DNA from: Photobacterium indicum | GTDB taxonomy: Bacteria > Pseudomonadota > Gammaproteobacteria > Enterobacterales > Vibrionaceae | Direction: 5' to 3' | Assembly (NCBI RefSeq): GCF_003026215.1 | Contig: NZ_PYOC01000002.1 | Coordinates: 62,001 to 126,000, forward strand | DNA length: 64,000 nucleotides | Part shown: piece by piece, positions 16,601 through 23,969 of the stretch | How the letters are laid out: each line of letters begins with the position of its first letter | How positions within the stretch are numbered: position 1 is the first letter of the stretch | Program-made: the position numbers and the translations under genes | Notes under the pieces: model-generated | Seen by the model: the letters and a program-made list of their open reading frames with translations, nothing else | Databases searched by the model: none | What the model was told of the DNA's origin: nothing

Positions 16601-16787
16601 ACATAACTTATCGATGCTCGTTGTAGCAGAAGGCGTCGAAAACGAAGATCAAATTAAATTTTTGACCAACATTGGCGTTGAAGAATTTCAAGGCTACTAC
16701 TTCGGTAAACCTATGCCAATCGATGAATTCGAAGTGAAATTTATCACTGATAGTATAAATGCTGAAGATATTCTGGATGAAAGCTAG
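13626..16787 (+). CDS. Membrane sensor with PAS, GGDEF and EAL domains
   Basis: A 1053-residue cyclic-di-GMP turnover protein. Order: membrane segment near residues 5-27, periplasmic sensor region of about 300 residues (double-Cache-like), second membrane segment near 322-346, two PAS domains at roughly 370-480 and 490-610, GGDEF at about 615-780 and EAL at about 795-1045. The synthase motif RLGGDEF is intact (Gly697-Phe701) and the phosphodiesterase motif EALLRW (Glu825-Leu827) and DDFGTGYSSL are intact, so either activity is possible. It stands alone in its transcript. Ligand is unknown. Confidence 0.92.
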   Translation: MKKALLRFIVLLLPLLSITIVATLYIYHEDANQLELRIQEKELTKHQSVLHITRLHFTPIIDDLRYLTAKSQELAFTPGLTQEQKDRMLETFIRIMKTRNHYDQIRLINANGMEVLRVNKKGDDIVIVADDKLQDKSKRPYIQRGLQVPVGSFYTSQFDLNVENGKIETPIKPMLRFVSHFNSNGESWLITLNYLGNDFLSQIQQEYNWGQGGGNWLVNNNGQWLLGPNQDSAWQFNLTQNIGAKDFFQQYPNIWDEIGKKKHGQIRTGDYLYTYSRFFSGKELSSTKLFVLPFEGADLPWTVISRVNMASLVTELSFSQQRIIKFATFGILVMALIAGCIVLAWHLFQQLIHEKKLKQEIEDNAQRYASVLKNAPDGLMTLNNRLEITALNHSAERVFNITDTAEAIGKNIYDIVHDKKAKNILNQLIYQVQLAMADGNNTPIKASIQLPNHTSIKYVALIASETVFSSTSEILLHISDVTDWIERELKLKSLSHAVEQSDNTVLITDKNGIIEYVNHSFEAFTGITSAEAVGRDSRTLMKGSNETTSEIKHIRQQLKAGRTINRVITRKKSDNTVSYEDETISPIRNDTGKISHYISTGKDITERVLFESKLHKLAHYDLLTELPNRLLLQQYIEQAITNAEEMKTSVVVLNIDLDWFKKINDSLGHDVGDKVLITIAKRITRSLRDEDVLARLGGDEFAILIQSDTTSQSIATLAERIINNIGASLSIEEKSLSITASMGIAVYPENSLDSDTLLKNSDIALYHAKDQGRNRYCFFTPKMGIESVQRLQLESDLRKSLGTDQYTFFYQPKVNAKTHKVCGIEALLRWKNEEGQIQSPLGIIPILENSGLIVNVGETLINQACEQLAIWQSNGLDLHFALNISARQLLHSDIVDTVYKAVTMSGCNPHYLELEITESVVMADVKLAFDKLIKLEALGVKIAIDDFGTGYSSLAYLSRFPIHILKVDREFVQDLPMNKDSVTITRSIIELAHNLSMLVVAEGVENEDQIKFLTNIGVEEFQGYYFGKPMPIDEFEVKFITDSINAEDILDES

Positions 16788-16904
16788 TCTGTTATAAACA
16801 ATAAACGTCTCAGATGTAAAAAACGTCCATACTTAAGTTATTAAAGCTTCTATTCAGCAAGAGGCTGACTTACTATATTCAAGATATAATAAAGGGGCAG
16901 CATT

Positions 16905-17252
16905 ATGAGCTTTAGTGATTATTTAGATGATTTTATTAAACAACGCGATCAACGCCCTCAAACACCCGCTCGTCAACAGTTTAGACGTCAACCTGCACAA
17001 TCAGTGCAAGATGCTACAAATCAGAGCAAAGCGCGTGAAGCTATGGCGCGAGAACAAGAAGAAGCATCTGAGCGTGCGACAGAAGAAACAAAGCAACCTC
17101 ATACGCGTATTCATGGTCGCTGTATGACTGCTCAAGAATTGTATGCACTTGACCAACAAAAAGTAGACGCGATACCTGTTAGTCAATCACGATTAGATTT
17201 TATTCAACAATTAAAGAAAGACCTAAAGCTGAAAAAACGCTCAGATTCTTAA
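16905..17252 (+). CDS. Small charged protein of unknown function
   Basis: A 115-residue cytoplasmic protein without signal peptide or membrane segment. The first two thirds are rich in Gln, Arg and Glu (MSFSDYLDDFIKQRDQRPQT, then an EREEA-type helical stretch) and probably form an extended or coiled helix; the last third (MTAQELYALDQQKVDAIPVS) looks folded. The ATG has a plausible GGGGCAG ribosome site and a terminator hairpin follows. I do not recognise the family. Confidence 0.65.
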   Translation: MSFSDYLDDFIKQRDQRPQTPARQQFRRQPAQSVQDATNQSKAREAMAREQEEASERATEETKQPHTRIHGRCMTAQELYALDQQKVDAIPVSQSRLDFIQQLKKDLKLKKRSDS

Positions 17253-17303
17253 TTTAACGTATTTAAACTCAAAACTCGAAGTGTATAGACTTAAACATAC
17301 AGC

Positions 17304-17327
17304 AGCTGGTTTAGTACCAGCTCTTTT
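17304..17327 (+). terminator. Terminator after the small charged-protein gene
   Basis: AGCTGGT pairs with ACCAGCT around a 5-base loop, then CTTTT. Confidence 0.6.
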
Positions 17328-17336
17328 ACCCTAAAA

Positions 17337-17370
17337 TAACGTTCATTACATCTATACATAATGAACGTTA
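17337..17370. repeat. Perfect 12-base inverted repeat
   Basis: TAACGTTCATTA and TAATGAACGTTA flank a 10-base spacer. No T-tract follows on the plus strand. It could be an operator or an mRNA hairpin; nothing nearby decides this. Confidence 0.45.
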
Positions 17371-18004
17371 AACTGACAAAAGAATTCACACTAGCTATAT
17401 TATTGATAACTCTTCCCCTACTTATATAACAAACATTATCGAGAAAACCTCCCCATAAACTAGACCCATTGCATTCAAAACCTCAATTTAGAACAAAAAA
17501 CGAGCTATTTTCTATGGTTAGATAATTTATAGATTAAAAGATAAAATTAAATTTAATAAATATTGCCAAATTTTCACCAAAATAAACCATAAATACTCTC
17601 TGCTTATTTTGCTGTTTACTTTTTATACTCTATCAGTGCAGATTTAACTGAGGTTTTACACAGCAAGGAATATATAGAACATATTATGTAGCACTATAAC
17701 GATGGTATATCCATGTTTAATATAATGTTTATTCAATTGTACGCTGTAAGTTTCTTATAAAGAATCGTTTATTCAACATATATATCCACATAGAACCAGC
17801 ACATCAGACCAATCTTACTCTCTACAAAATAATCACAAAAAAATCACTTTAGATAAATTCAAGATAACAACCCAACAAACCTTCAACATTTGAAACATTA
17901 ATACCCCGTGACGCCTACACTATTAAAGCGATTAGCACAATATAGGCACAAGAGATTTTAGCGGTTAATATTGGCCATTAAGAAAAGTATGAAAAGACTA
18001 AATC
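17371..18004 (+). other. Long AT-rich region before gltS
   Basis: About 630 bases without a credible reading frame. It presumably holds the gltS promoter. No conserved RNA, repeat or recognised operator was found by eye. Confidence 0.4.
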
Positions 18005-19228
18005 ATGAATACTACAATTCAAATAAACGAGCTAGAATCTTTGCTCATTGCGATTATTGTGCTTTTTCTTGGCTACTTCATTAATACAAAAGTAACGGTT
18101 CTTCGGAAGTATAATATTCCAGAACCTATTGTAGGAGGCCTAATAGTCGCGGTTATAATTGCTTTAATACATCAGCAAGGCATCGACATTACTTTCAAAC
18201 TCAGTATTAAAGACACTTTAATGCAGATGTTTTTTGCTACCGTCGGCCTAGCTGCAAGCTACAAGCTACTGGCACAAGGTGGTTCACGCGTATTTTTATT
18301 TTTAGGGTTAGCAACGGTTTTCATCATCATCCAAAATGCTGTTGGTGTAACACTAAGTACCTTACTTGGCTTAGACCCTATTATTGGCTTAATAGTGGGC
18401 TCAATAACACTGTCTGGCGGACATGGTACGGGTGCAGCTTGGGCACAAAGCTTTGCAGCAGATTACAATCTACACGTTCTTGAACTGTCTATGGCTTCTG
18501 CAACATTTGGCTTAGTGATGGGCGGAATTATTGGTGGACCTGTTGCACAGCGCCTGATTAACAAACACAAATTGAAGTCATCGTTTGGTGATGGTGAGCA
18601 TCACCATATTGAACACCCTGATCTGATTACTTATAGCGATAAAGAAGAAGATCGTATTACGTCAAAGAACACCATTGAAGTACTGTTCATCTTGTTGATC
18701 TGTGTTGCAGGTGCTGCACATGTGAAAGAACTTGTTGATAGCTTTGGTATTTCTTGGCTTCGTATCCCTGACTTTGTTTATGCATTGTTTATTGGTGTTT
18801 TTATCACCAACATTAGTGAAACAACGAAAGTTTATAAGATCAACAGTGAAACAGTTGATGCATTAGGTACCATTTCATTATCACTCTTTTTGGCAATGGC
18901 CTTAATGAGTCTTAAGTTGTGGGAATTGCTTGAGTTGGCTTTACCAATGCTGATGATCCTAACAGTACAAACAGTTGTACTTGCTGCGTTTGCATATTTT
19001 GTTACCTTCCGCGTTATGGGAAAAACGTATGATGCTGCGGTTATTGCTGGTGGTCACTGTGGTTTTGGTATGGGTGCCACGCCAACAGCTGTGATGAACA
19101 TGGGGTCTTTAGTGTCACGAAATGGGCCATCACCTCAAGCTTTCATGGTTGTTCCTATTGTTGGTGCTTTCTTTATCGACATCGCGAACTTGATCGTTTT
19201 ACAAGGCTATTTAAGCTTTATTCAGTAG
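18005..19228 (+). CDS. gltS: Sodium/glutamate symporter GltS
   Basis: A 407-residue inner-membrane carrier importing glutamate with sodium. The two inverted-repeat halves each carry the family re-entrant-loop signature: SGGHGTGAAWA in the first and GGHCGFGMGATPTAVMN in the second. Ten or so membrane segments are visible, with a charged cytoplasmic linker in the middle (HHHIEHPDLITYSDKEEDR). Length agrees with E. coli GltS (401). Single-gene unit ended by a strong terminator. Confidence 0.95.
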   Translation: MNTTIQINELESLLIAIIVLFLGYFINTKVTVLRKYNIPEPIVGGLIVAVIIALIHQQGIDITFKLSIKDTLMQMFFATVGLAASYKLLAQGGSRVFLFLGLATVFIIIQNAVGVTLSTLLGLDPIIGLIVGSITLSGGHGTGAAWAQSFAADYNLHVLELSMASATFGLVMGGIIGGPVAQRLINKHKLKSSFGDGEHHHIEHPDLITYSDKEEDRITSKNTIEVLFILLICVAGAAHVKELVDSFGISWLRIPDFVYALFIGVFITNISETTKVYKINSETVDALGTISLSLFLAMALMSLKLWELLELALPMLMILTVQTVVLAAFAYFVTFRVMGKTYDAAVIAGGHCGFGMGATPTAVMNMGSLVSRNGPSPQAFMVVPIVGAFFIDIANLIVLQGYLSFIQ

Positions 19229-19260
19229 TACTTTGCAGTAATGCCAAATTGCTATATATC

Positions 19261-19292
19261 AAAGGGGATGACATCGTCATCCCCTTTTTTTC
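19261..19292 (+). terminator. Strong terminator of gltS
   Basis: A perfect 12-base-pair stem, AAAGGGGATGAC with GTCATCCCCTTT, and a 3-base loop, followed by a T-run. Confidence 0.9.
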
Positions 19293-19491
19293 GGTTATAT
19301 TTCGTGATACAACGCTCATCACGGAAAATTGAAGTTAATAACGAACAAACGTTACACAATGAAGTCATAAATTTCATACCTCATTTCTTACGTTTGTTGT
19401 AATCTAGTCTTAGTGTAGAAATGAGATACAGCACACATCCATTGTCATTATTTGGGCACAACTTTTACGCATTCATAGGTAGAGATGAACA

Positions 19492-19764
19492 ATGAAAAAG
19501 AATAAAAACAAGAACAACAATGATGCAAAACTACTGAAGAAAGCCATGGAGCTAGGCTTTGCTTTCGCTAAAAAGCAAGGATATGGAGACTTAGAGAAAA
19601 CCGTTTCATCCACAGAACGTGTTGAATGCATTTACCGTTTACTCATCGAATGTAAGCAAATTACCCCTCTTGCCGTTGATCAAGAAGACGGCGTGAACAT
19701 GAAACACAAATTAGTGCTATGGATCTCTCGCCTACTCCCACCTGATCACGAATTACTACAGTAA
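19492..19764 (+). CDS. Small protein, DUF5062-like
   Basis: A 90-residue basic protein starting with a Lys/Asn-rich tail (MKKNKNKNNNDAK) and then a mostly helical domain (LLKKAMELGFAFAKKQGYGD, ending LWISRLLPPDHELLQ). From memory it resembles the Vibrionaceae family DUF5062; no function is known. It has its own terminator, so it is a single-gene unit. Confidence 0.7.
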   Translation: MKKNKNKNNNDAKLLKKAMELGFAFAKKQGYGDLEKTVSSTERVECIYRLLIECKQITPLAVDQEDGVNMKHKLVLWISRLLPPDHELLQ

Positions 19765-19795
19765 TACTCACTGCGGTTATCACCTACATTATATA

Positions 19796-19822
19796 AATCA
19801 GCAACCAGGTTGCTGATTTTTT
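19796..19822 (+). terminator. Terminator of the DUF5062-like gene
   Basis: AATCAGCAA and TTGCTGATT form a 9-base-pair stem with a 5-base loop, followed by T residues. Confidence 0.8.
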
Positions 19823-19925
19823 GTATCAAGCTATATTTAGAACAACAAGTTACCTAATTCTTTGCCTTCGTTGCAATTACAATAAACAAACATTGCTACC
19901 GTGTTTACAGGCATGTAACTTGTTA

Positions 19926-19971
19926 TATGCCCAAGTCACCTCAGCGAGAACCTTGAGGTTCTATGGGTATA
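19926..19971 (+). mobile_element. Internally deleted remnant of the MITE-like repeat
   Basis: The left edge TATGCCCAAGTCACCTCA and right edge CCTTGAGG...GGGTATA match the ends of the full-length copies at 21594-21849 and 60526-60791, with almost the whole interior missing. It forms the leader just upstream of the ParA-like gene. Confidence 0.6.
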
Positions 19972-20003
19972 TCTTCAATCAGATAATATCAAGGATGGTC
20001 ATA

Positions 20004-20801
20004 ATGCGTCGTGTCGTATTTAATCAAAAAGGTGGGGTTGGTAAATCCAGCATTGCAGCTAATTTGGCAGCCTTAAGCGCGGCTAAAGGGTATAAAACGT
20101 TATTGATTGATCTGGATGTTCAAGGTAACAGTAGCCATTATTTAGGCTACGACGTTAACTCAGAGAGTAAACAAACCATAGCAGATCTATTAAACCAAAC
20201 TGTTGGCTGGTTTAGTGTTTCCACTCCTGTGATTGAGTTCCCACAACCTACATCGTTTACTAACCTTGATATTATTCCATCTAGCCCACGATTAGAAAAA
20301 ATCGAATCTGAATTAGAACGCCGCTATAAGATCTATAAGCTTCGCGATGCGCTAGATGAATTAGATAAACGATATGAGCGCATTTATATCGATACCCCAC
20401 CCAACCTAAACTTTTTCAGTAAAGCCGCCTTAATTGCCGCTCAGCGCTTACTTATCCCCTTCGACTGCGATAGCTTTTCACAGCAAGCACTATTAACGTT
20501 ACTCAATAATGTTTCTGAATTGCGAGAAGACCATAATCCAACACTCGAGGTTGAGGGGGTTATCGTCAATATGTTTAATGCTCAGGCTAACTTCCCAAAG
20601 AAAATCATTACTGACTTGAAGGATCTCGGATTACCGATTCTTGAACCTTATCTGCCTCAATCGATAAAAATGAAAGAATCGCATTACTATCAGAAGCCAC
20701 TAATCCATTTACTGCCGACACATAAACTCACGAAGAGTTTTGAGCAGTTATTCATGACACTTGAAAAAAGTGCACCCGTGCTAGCTGAAGTAGAAACATA
20801 G
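20004..20801 (+). CDS. ParA/Soj-like ATPase, orphan
   Basis: A 265-residue ParA-family ATPase. The deviant Walker A loop KGGVGKSS lies at residues 9-16 and Walker B at YIDTPPN. The start at 20004 is taken because AAGGA lies 8 bases upstream and ParA proteins begin a few residues before the Walker loop; the open frame continues upstream to 19821 without family resemblance. No parB or parS is nearby and no plasmid genes, so it is probably a chromosomal ParA-like positioning protein, not the main chromosome partition gene. Target unknown. Confidence 0.85.
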   Translation: MRRVVFNQKGGVGKSSIAANLAALSAAKGYKTLLIDLDVQGNSSHYLGYDVNSESKQTIADLLNQTVGWFSVSTPVIEFPQPTSFTNLDIIPSSPRLEKIESELERRYKIYKLRDALDELDKRYERIYIDTPPNLNFFSKAALIAAQRLLIPFDCDSFSQQALLTLLNNVSELREDHNPTLEVEGVIVNMFNAQANFPKKIITDLKDLGLPILEPYLPQSIKMKESHYYQKPLIHLLPTHKLTKSFEQLFMTLEKSAPVLAEVET

Positions 20802-21106
20802 CATTACCGTCAAATTATCATTGATGACAACTGGTGAATGTCTAGAAAACCATCAGTCGTCATTAGTGTAAGCGCATTAATATTATGGGTGGAACATTAA
20901 AAATGTCAGCCTCAATCTCTATCATCATGATAAATCTAAACAACTCCCCCTTAATTAATTTGTGTTTTCACGCTCAGACTGGCACCAAACTGGTCACTCT
21001 GCGAGCGAATGAATGCAAATTAATAAAAAAGCGATCTCAAACACTTGCGCGAAATTAATCGAATCGCTACTATTCTCTCGTTCCCAAAAACGGAACAATA
21101 CAATTT
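20802..21106 (+). promoter_or_regulatory. Gap with probable promoter of the tRNA-Val cluster
   Basis: TTGCGC at 21045-21050 and TACTAT at 21068-21073 are 17 bases apart, placing a start near 21080, some 27 bases before the first tRNA. The rest of the gap shows an imperfect hairpin after the ParA-like gene and no reading frame. Confidence 0.45.
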
Positions 21107-21183
21107 GCTCGCTTAGCTCAGTTGGTTAGAGTACTTGCATGACATGCAAGGTGTCACTGGTTCGAGTCCAGTAGCGAGCACCA
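21107..21183 (+). tRNA. tRNA-Val (GAC), copy 1
   Basis: A 77-base cloverleaf with acceptor arms GCTCGCT/AGCGAGC, D-arm GCTCAGTTGGTTAGAGT, anticodon stem CTTGC/GCAAG with loop ATGACAT (anticodon GAC), T-arm CTGGTTCGAGTCCAG and encoded CCA. Confidence 0.97.
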
Positions 21184-21228
21184 AATTTTAAATAGCACGC
21201 AATAGCTTGTTATTAGACAGTACAATTT

Positions 21229-21305
21229 GCTCGCTTAGCTCAGTTGGTTAGAGTACTTGCATGACATGCAAGGTGTCACTGGTTCGAGTCCAGTAGCGAG
21301 CACCA
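21229..21305 (+). tRNA. tRNA-Val (GAC), copy 2
   Basis: Identical in sequence to copy 1, including the encoded CCA. The 45-base spacer from copy 1 is related to the next spacer, so the array grew by unit duplication. Confidence 0.97.
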
Positions 21306-21349
21306 GTTTTAGATAGCACGAAATAATTTGTTATCACACAGTACAATTT

Positions 21350-21426
21350 GCTCGCTTAGCTCAGTTGGTTAGAGTACTTGCATGACATGCAAGGTGTCAC
21401 TGGTTCGAGTCCAGTAGCGAGCACCA
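21350..21426 (+). tRNA. tRNA-Val (GAC), copy 3
   Basis: Identical to copies 1 and 2; the unit period is 121-122 bases. A terminator follows, so the three are probably cut from one precursor. Confidence 0.97.
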
Positions 21427-21449
21427 AATTCTCTTAGAGATACATCAAG

Positions 21450-21471
21450 CCTGCTTTTAGCAGGTTTTTTT
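21450..21471 (+). terminator. Terminator of the tRNA-Val operon
   Basis: CCTGCT/AGCAGG hairpin with a 3-base loop and a run of seven T residues. Confidence 0.85.
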
Positions 21472-21593
21472 GTATCTGCTGTTTATTGCTACAATTCCTA
21501 CCATCGAACTTGATACTAACTCATTCTTGCTAAGTTAAAAAATCAACAGCCCTAATCATTCGTATAATTAAACAATGCATATAAGGAGCTGTA

Positions 21594-21849
21594 TATACCC
21601 AAGTTACCTCAAGATGCTCATTTCAGCGAGAATTTGTTAGACTCTAGGCAAGGCACTTATTTATAGACCTAGTCGTTCTACGTTGAAAATAAGTAACACC
21701 GCATAGAGCCTAACAAAACTCGCCCTTCGGGAGTGATTCAGCGTATCTACTTCTGTGTCAAATGTGTTTGAAAGGGAATGCCATTCCTACACACATTTTC
21801 CTTGAATTAAATACGCTGATATCACTCTGAATCCTGTAGCTTGGGTATA
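21594..21849 (+). mobile_element. MITE-like repeat, copy A (full length)
   Basis: A 256-base non-coding element bounded by TATACCCAAG and CTTGGGTATA. The same element lies inverted at 60526-60791 with about a dozen substitutions and one 10-base indel near the right end. Inside are two long stem-loops: TTGTTAGACTCT with AGAGCCTAACAA, and GTGATTCAGCGTAT with ATACGCTGATATCAC. No transposase is encoded. Ends of the TA-TACCC type would suit insertion at TA by an IS630-like transposase, which is inference. It ends 5 bases before the next gene. Confidence 0.8.
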
Positions 21850-21854
21850 GTTGA

Positions 21855-22919
21855 ATGTCTGAATCGATCTTGCAATATCACATACTTGGGCTGTTCTTCT
21901 CGATAGCGCTGCTTACAGGGTGTGAACGAAACAGTACTGACGTAGCTTTTCAACGCTATCATGACCGATTGGCAAGCGCTCTAGATGTCGACACTAAGCC
22001 TCCCCCTACAACGTCCATGATTCCCTTTCCTGACGTTCGTGATCTCACGCTACCAAATCCAGATATACGCATAAGTTTGCTGAACGCTTATGAGCTCAGA
22101 AAGTGTGATTTATTCCACCTAATAGCCGAGCGCAATTCAATATTGGGAAAGGTGCAAGATAAAACCCACCAGCTACAATATGAACTACTGTTAATTAATG
22201 GGCTAAATCGCTGTATTGCTATATTCGATAACCAGTCAATACTCGATAACAATTCAACACTTCACAGTGAATTAGTATTATTGGAAGCACAGAAGCAACA
22301 ACAATTACCTCACCATCTATGGAATATGTTAGTGAGTGGCAAAGAATGGCGGCAGCAATTTTCACCCGTGTCAGTAACCTTTGAATTTAATCACTTCCCA
22401 GGCTTTGTCGAAAACCAAGAAGCCTTTCGCAATATTGCAGGCATTACCACCAACATTCTCACTAAAATGCCAACATCAAAGCAATCAATAGATGCTTTGC
22501 TATATCATCAAGAACAAATCCACCTATTTCGCTATTACGGACAATTATTTTACTCAATGACACGTGCCCGTGATTGGTTACTTACCACAACAGCCTTACT
22601 TGAAGCACAAGAAAACACGATCAGTTGCGGTCTGAGCCGAAATCAACAGAAAGCGACCTATTTACGTAATGTCTTCTTCAAATTCTTTGCTGAACCTATT
22701 CAGCCTTACCTGGCAGAGTTAGATTCACAATACCAACAGCTTCAACCTGATCTTATTACTGCATTTTCAATTATCTCTCCGCCACTCGGTGCTTTCTCGC
22801 CCTACCATCGCACTTATATCGAAGGGCAATTACATGCATCATTTCGTGCAGCCACTCTAAAACACGTCAAATTTTGGCAACGTACATTCAAACGTTGTGG
22901 CATAAAACTCGGAAATTAA
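21855..22919 (+). CDS. Putative lipoprotein, DUF3080-like
   Basis: A 354-residue protein with a hydrophobic N terminus ending in the lipobox LLTGC (Cys23), so it should be exported and lipid-anchored. The rest is soluble and helical, with few recognisable motifs; the overall look (FQRYHDRLASALDV near the N terminus) recalls family DUF3080 of gammaproteobacteria, from memory. A TGA directly precedes the ATG in frame, so translation cannot start further upstream. The MITE-like copy A ends 5 bases before the ATG, and no good ribosome site is visible (GGG at 10 bases), so expression signals must come from the repeat itself. Confidence 0.75.
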   Translation: MSESILQYHILGLFFSIALLTGCERNSTDVAFQRYHDRLASALDVDTKPPPTTSMIPFPDVRDLTLPNPDIRISLLNAYELRKCDLFHLIAERNSILGKVQDKTHQLQYELLLINGLNRCIAIFDNQSILDNNSTLHSELVLLEAQKQQQLPHHLWNMLVSGKEWRQQFSPVSVTFEFNHFPGFVENQEAFRNIAGITTNILTKMPTSKQSIDALLYHQEQIHLFRYYGQLFYSMTRARDWLLTTTALLEAQENTISCGLSRNQQKATYLRNVFFKFFAEPIQPYLAELDSQYQQLQPDLITAFSIISPPLGAFSPYHRTYIEGQLHASFRAATLKHVKFWQRTFKRCGIKLGN

Positions 22920-23249
22920 ATCTGAGCTTTTTATCTAACACCATCATCACCAACACCAACACCAAGAACAACTTAAAACCATTATTTATCATTGACATAT
23001 AAGATACTCGCAAAATAGTTAATTTTAGTTATTGACTAAACCCAAGCGGAAGCATAAATTAATTACAGAAGTTGCCAGATGGAACTTCAAACCACTTGTC
23101 TCGTTCGCCTCGTTAGAGGGAACAAAGAGAAAGTAAACAACTTGAAATGTTAGGCATCACGTCCCTGAACCCAAGGTGGTCTGTGGAGTGTATGTTCTGA
23201 TCCCCTTAGTGCTTAGTTACGTCTGATACCCTCATGCGTATTTATCACT
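22920..23249 (+). promoter_or_regulatory. Hsp20 upstream region with possible sigma-32 promoter
   Basis: CTTGAAA at 23141-23147 followed after about 15 bases by CCCTGA (near 23163) resembles a heat-shock promoter (CTTGAA, 13-15 bases, CCCCAT), which would give a leader of about 105 bases. The -10 match is imperfect. The rest of this gap shows no gene. Confidence 0.35.
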
Positions 23250-23281
23250 AAGGCTATTGCTTATTTATGAGGATAGTTTTA
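23249..23281 (+). promoter_or_regulatory. ROSE-like RNA thermometer of the Hsp20 gene
   Basis: In the leader just before the start codon, CTATTGCT (23254-23261) pairs with AGGATAG (23270-23276), leaving one bulged G opposite the ribosome site GAGGA. This UUGCU-against-AGGA pairing with a bulged G is the hallmark of ROSE thermometers. Pairing continues outward (AAGG with TTTT) up to the A of the start codon. The hairpin should hide the ribosome site when cold and melt on heating. Confidence 0.7.
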
Positions 23282-23715
23282 TGAGAAATGTCGATTTTAC
23301 TCCCCTATACCGTAGTGCTATTGGTTTCGACCGTCTGTTTGACATGATGGAATCAAACAACGCAAAAAATGCGAAAAGTACATCAAACGGTTACCCTCCG
23401 TACAATATCGAGCAGAAAGATGAAAACAATTACCGTATTACCATGGCGGTAGCTGGTTTTTCTGACGATCAGATTAATATCACCCAAAAAGAAAATCTAC
23501 TTATCATCACTGCTGAAAGTAAAAACAACGAAGACGCAGACAAGAATTACATTTATCAAGGCATTGCTGAGCGCGATTTCGAACGTAAGTTCCAATTAGC
23601 TGACTACATCAAAGTGCTAAACGCAACCATGAAAAATGGTCTACTTCATATTGATTTAGAGCGTGAAACACCAGACGTCATACAACCACGTACGATTGCC
23701 ATCAGCCATAAATAA
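23281..23715 (+). CDS. ibpA: Small heat-shock protein, IbpA/Hsp20 family
   Basis: A 144-residue alpha-crystallin-type holdase that binds unfolding proteins for later rescue by DnaK/ClpB. It begins with the IbpA signature MRNVDFTPLYRSAIGFDRLF; the crystallin domain follows (YNIEQKDENNYRITMAVAGF, then ENLLIITAESK) and a short C-terminal tail. The start at 23281 is preferred to an in-frame ATG at 23257 because of GAGGA 7 bases upstream, the family N terminus and the thermometer hairpin. It precedes dnaK in the same direction. Confidence 0.92.
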   Translation: MRNVDFTPLYRSAIGFDRLFDMMESNNAKNAKSTSNGYPPYNIEQKDENNYRITMAVAGFSDDQINITQKENLLIITAESKNNEDADKNYIYQGIAERDFERKFQLADYIKVLNATMKNGLLHIDLERETPDVIQPRTIAISHK

Positions 23716-23969
23716 CAGTGTGTAATAAGGTGAGGAATAACCATTGAGCAACACTATGAAACAGAGCAACACGGTGAATAACATCAAGAGCATGATTTAA
23801 TTAATATTGCCCTTGCTTAAATACCGTTTTTGTCATGTTAGTTCTCATCTATAAACAATTGATAAATTGATATATCCAACGGCTGATTATTTCCGATAAA
23901 CGACACGATACCATCAAGGTTACTGCGTTTTAGCCTTCAGCCGTCTACAAAATTCTTGGAGAAAAGATT

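Noticed and set aside
19821..20003. N-terminal extension of the ParA-like protein
   Set aside because: It would be translated from the leader and the repeat remnant; the ribosome site and the family both favour 20004.
21107..21426. CRISPR-like tandem repeat
   Set aside because: The repeated units are 77-base tRNA-Val genes with clear cloverleaf parts.
23743..23801. Short peptide frame between hsp20 and dnaK
   Set aside because: Only about 14-19 codons, no convincing ribosome site.
23716..23969. Sigma-32 promoter directly before dnaK
   Set aside because: CTTGC and CCGATA pieces occur but no pair with proper spacing could be supported.
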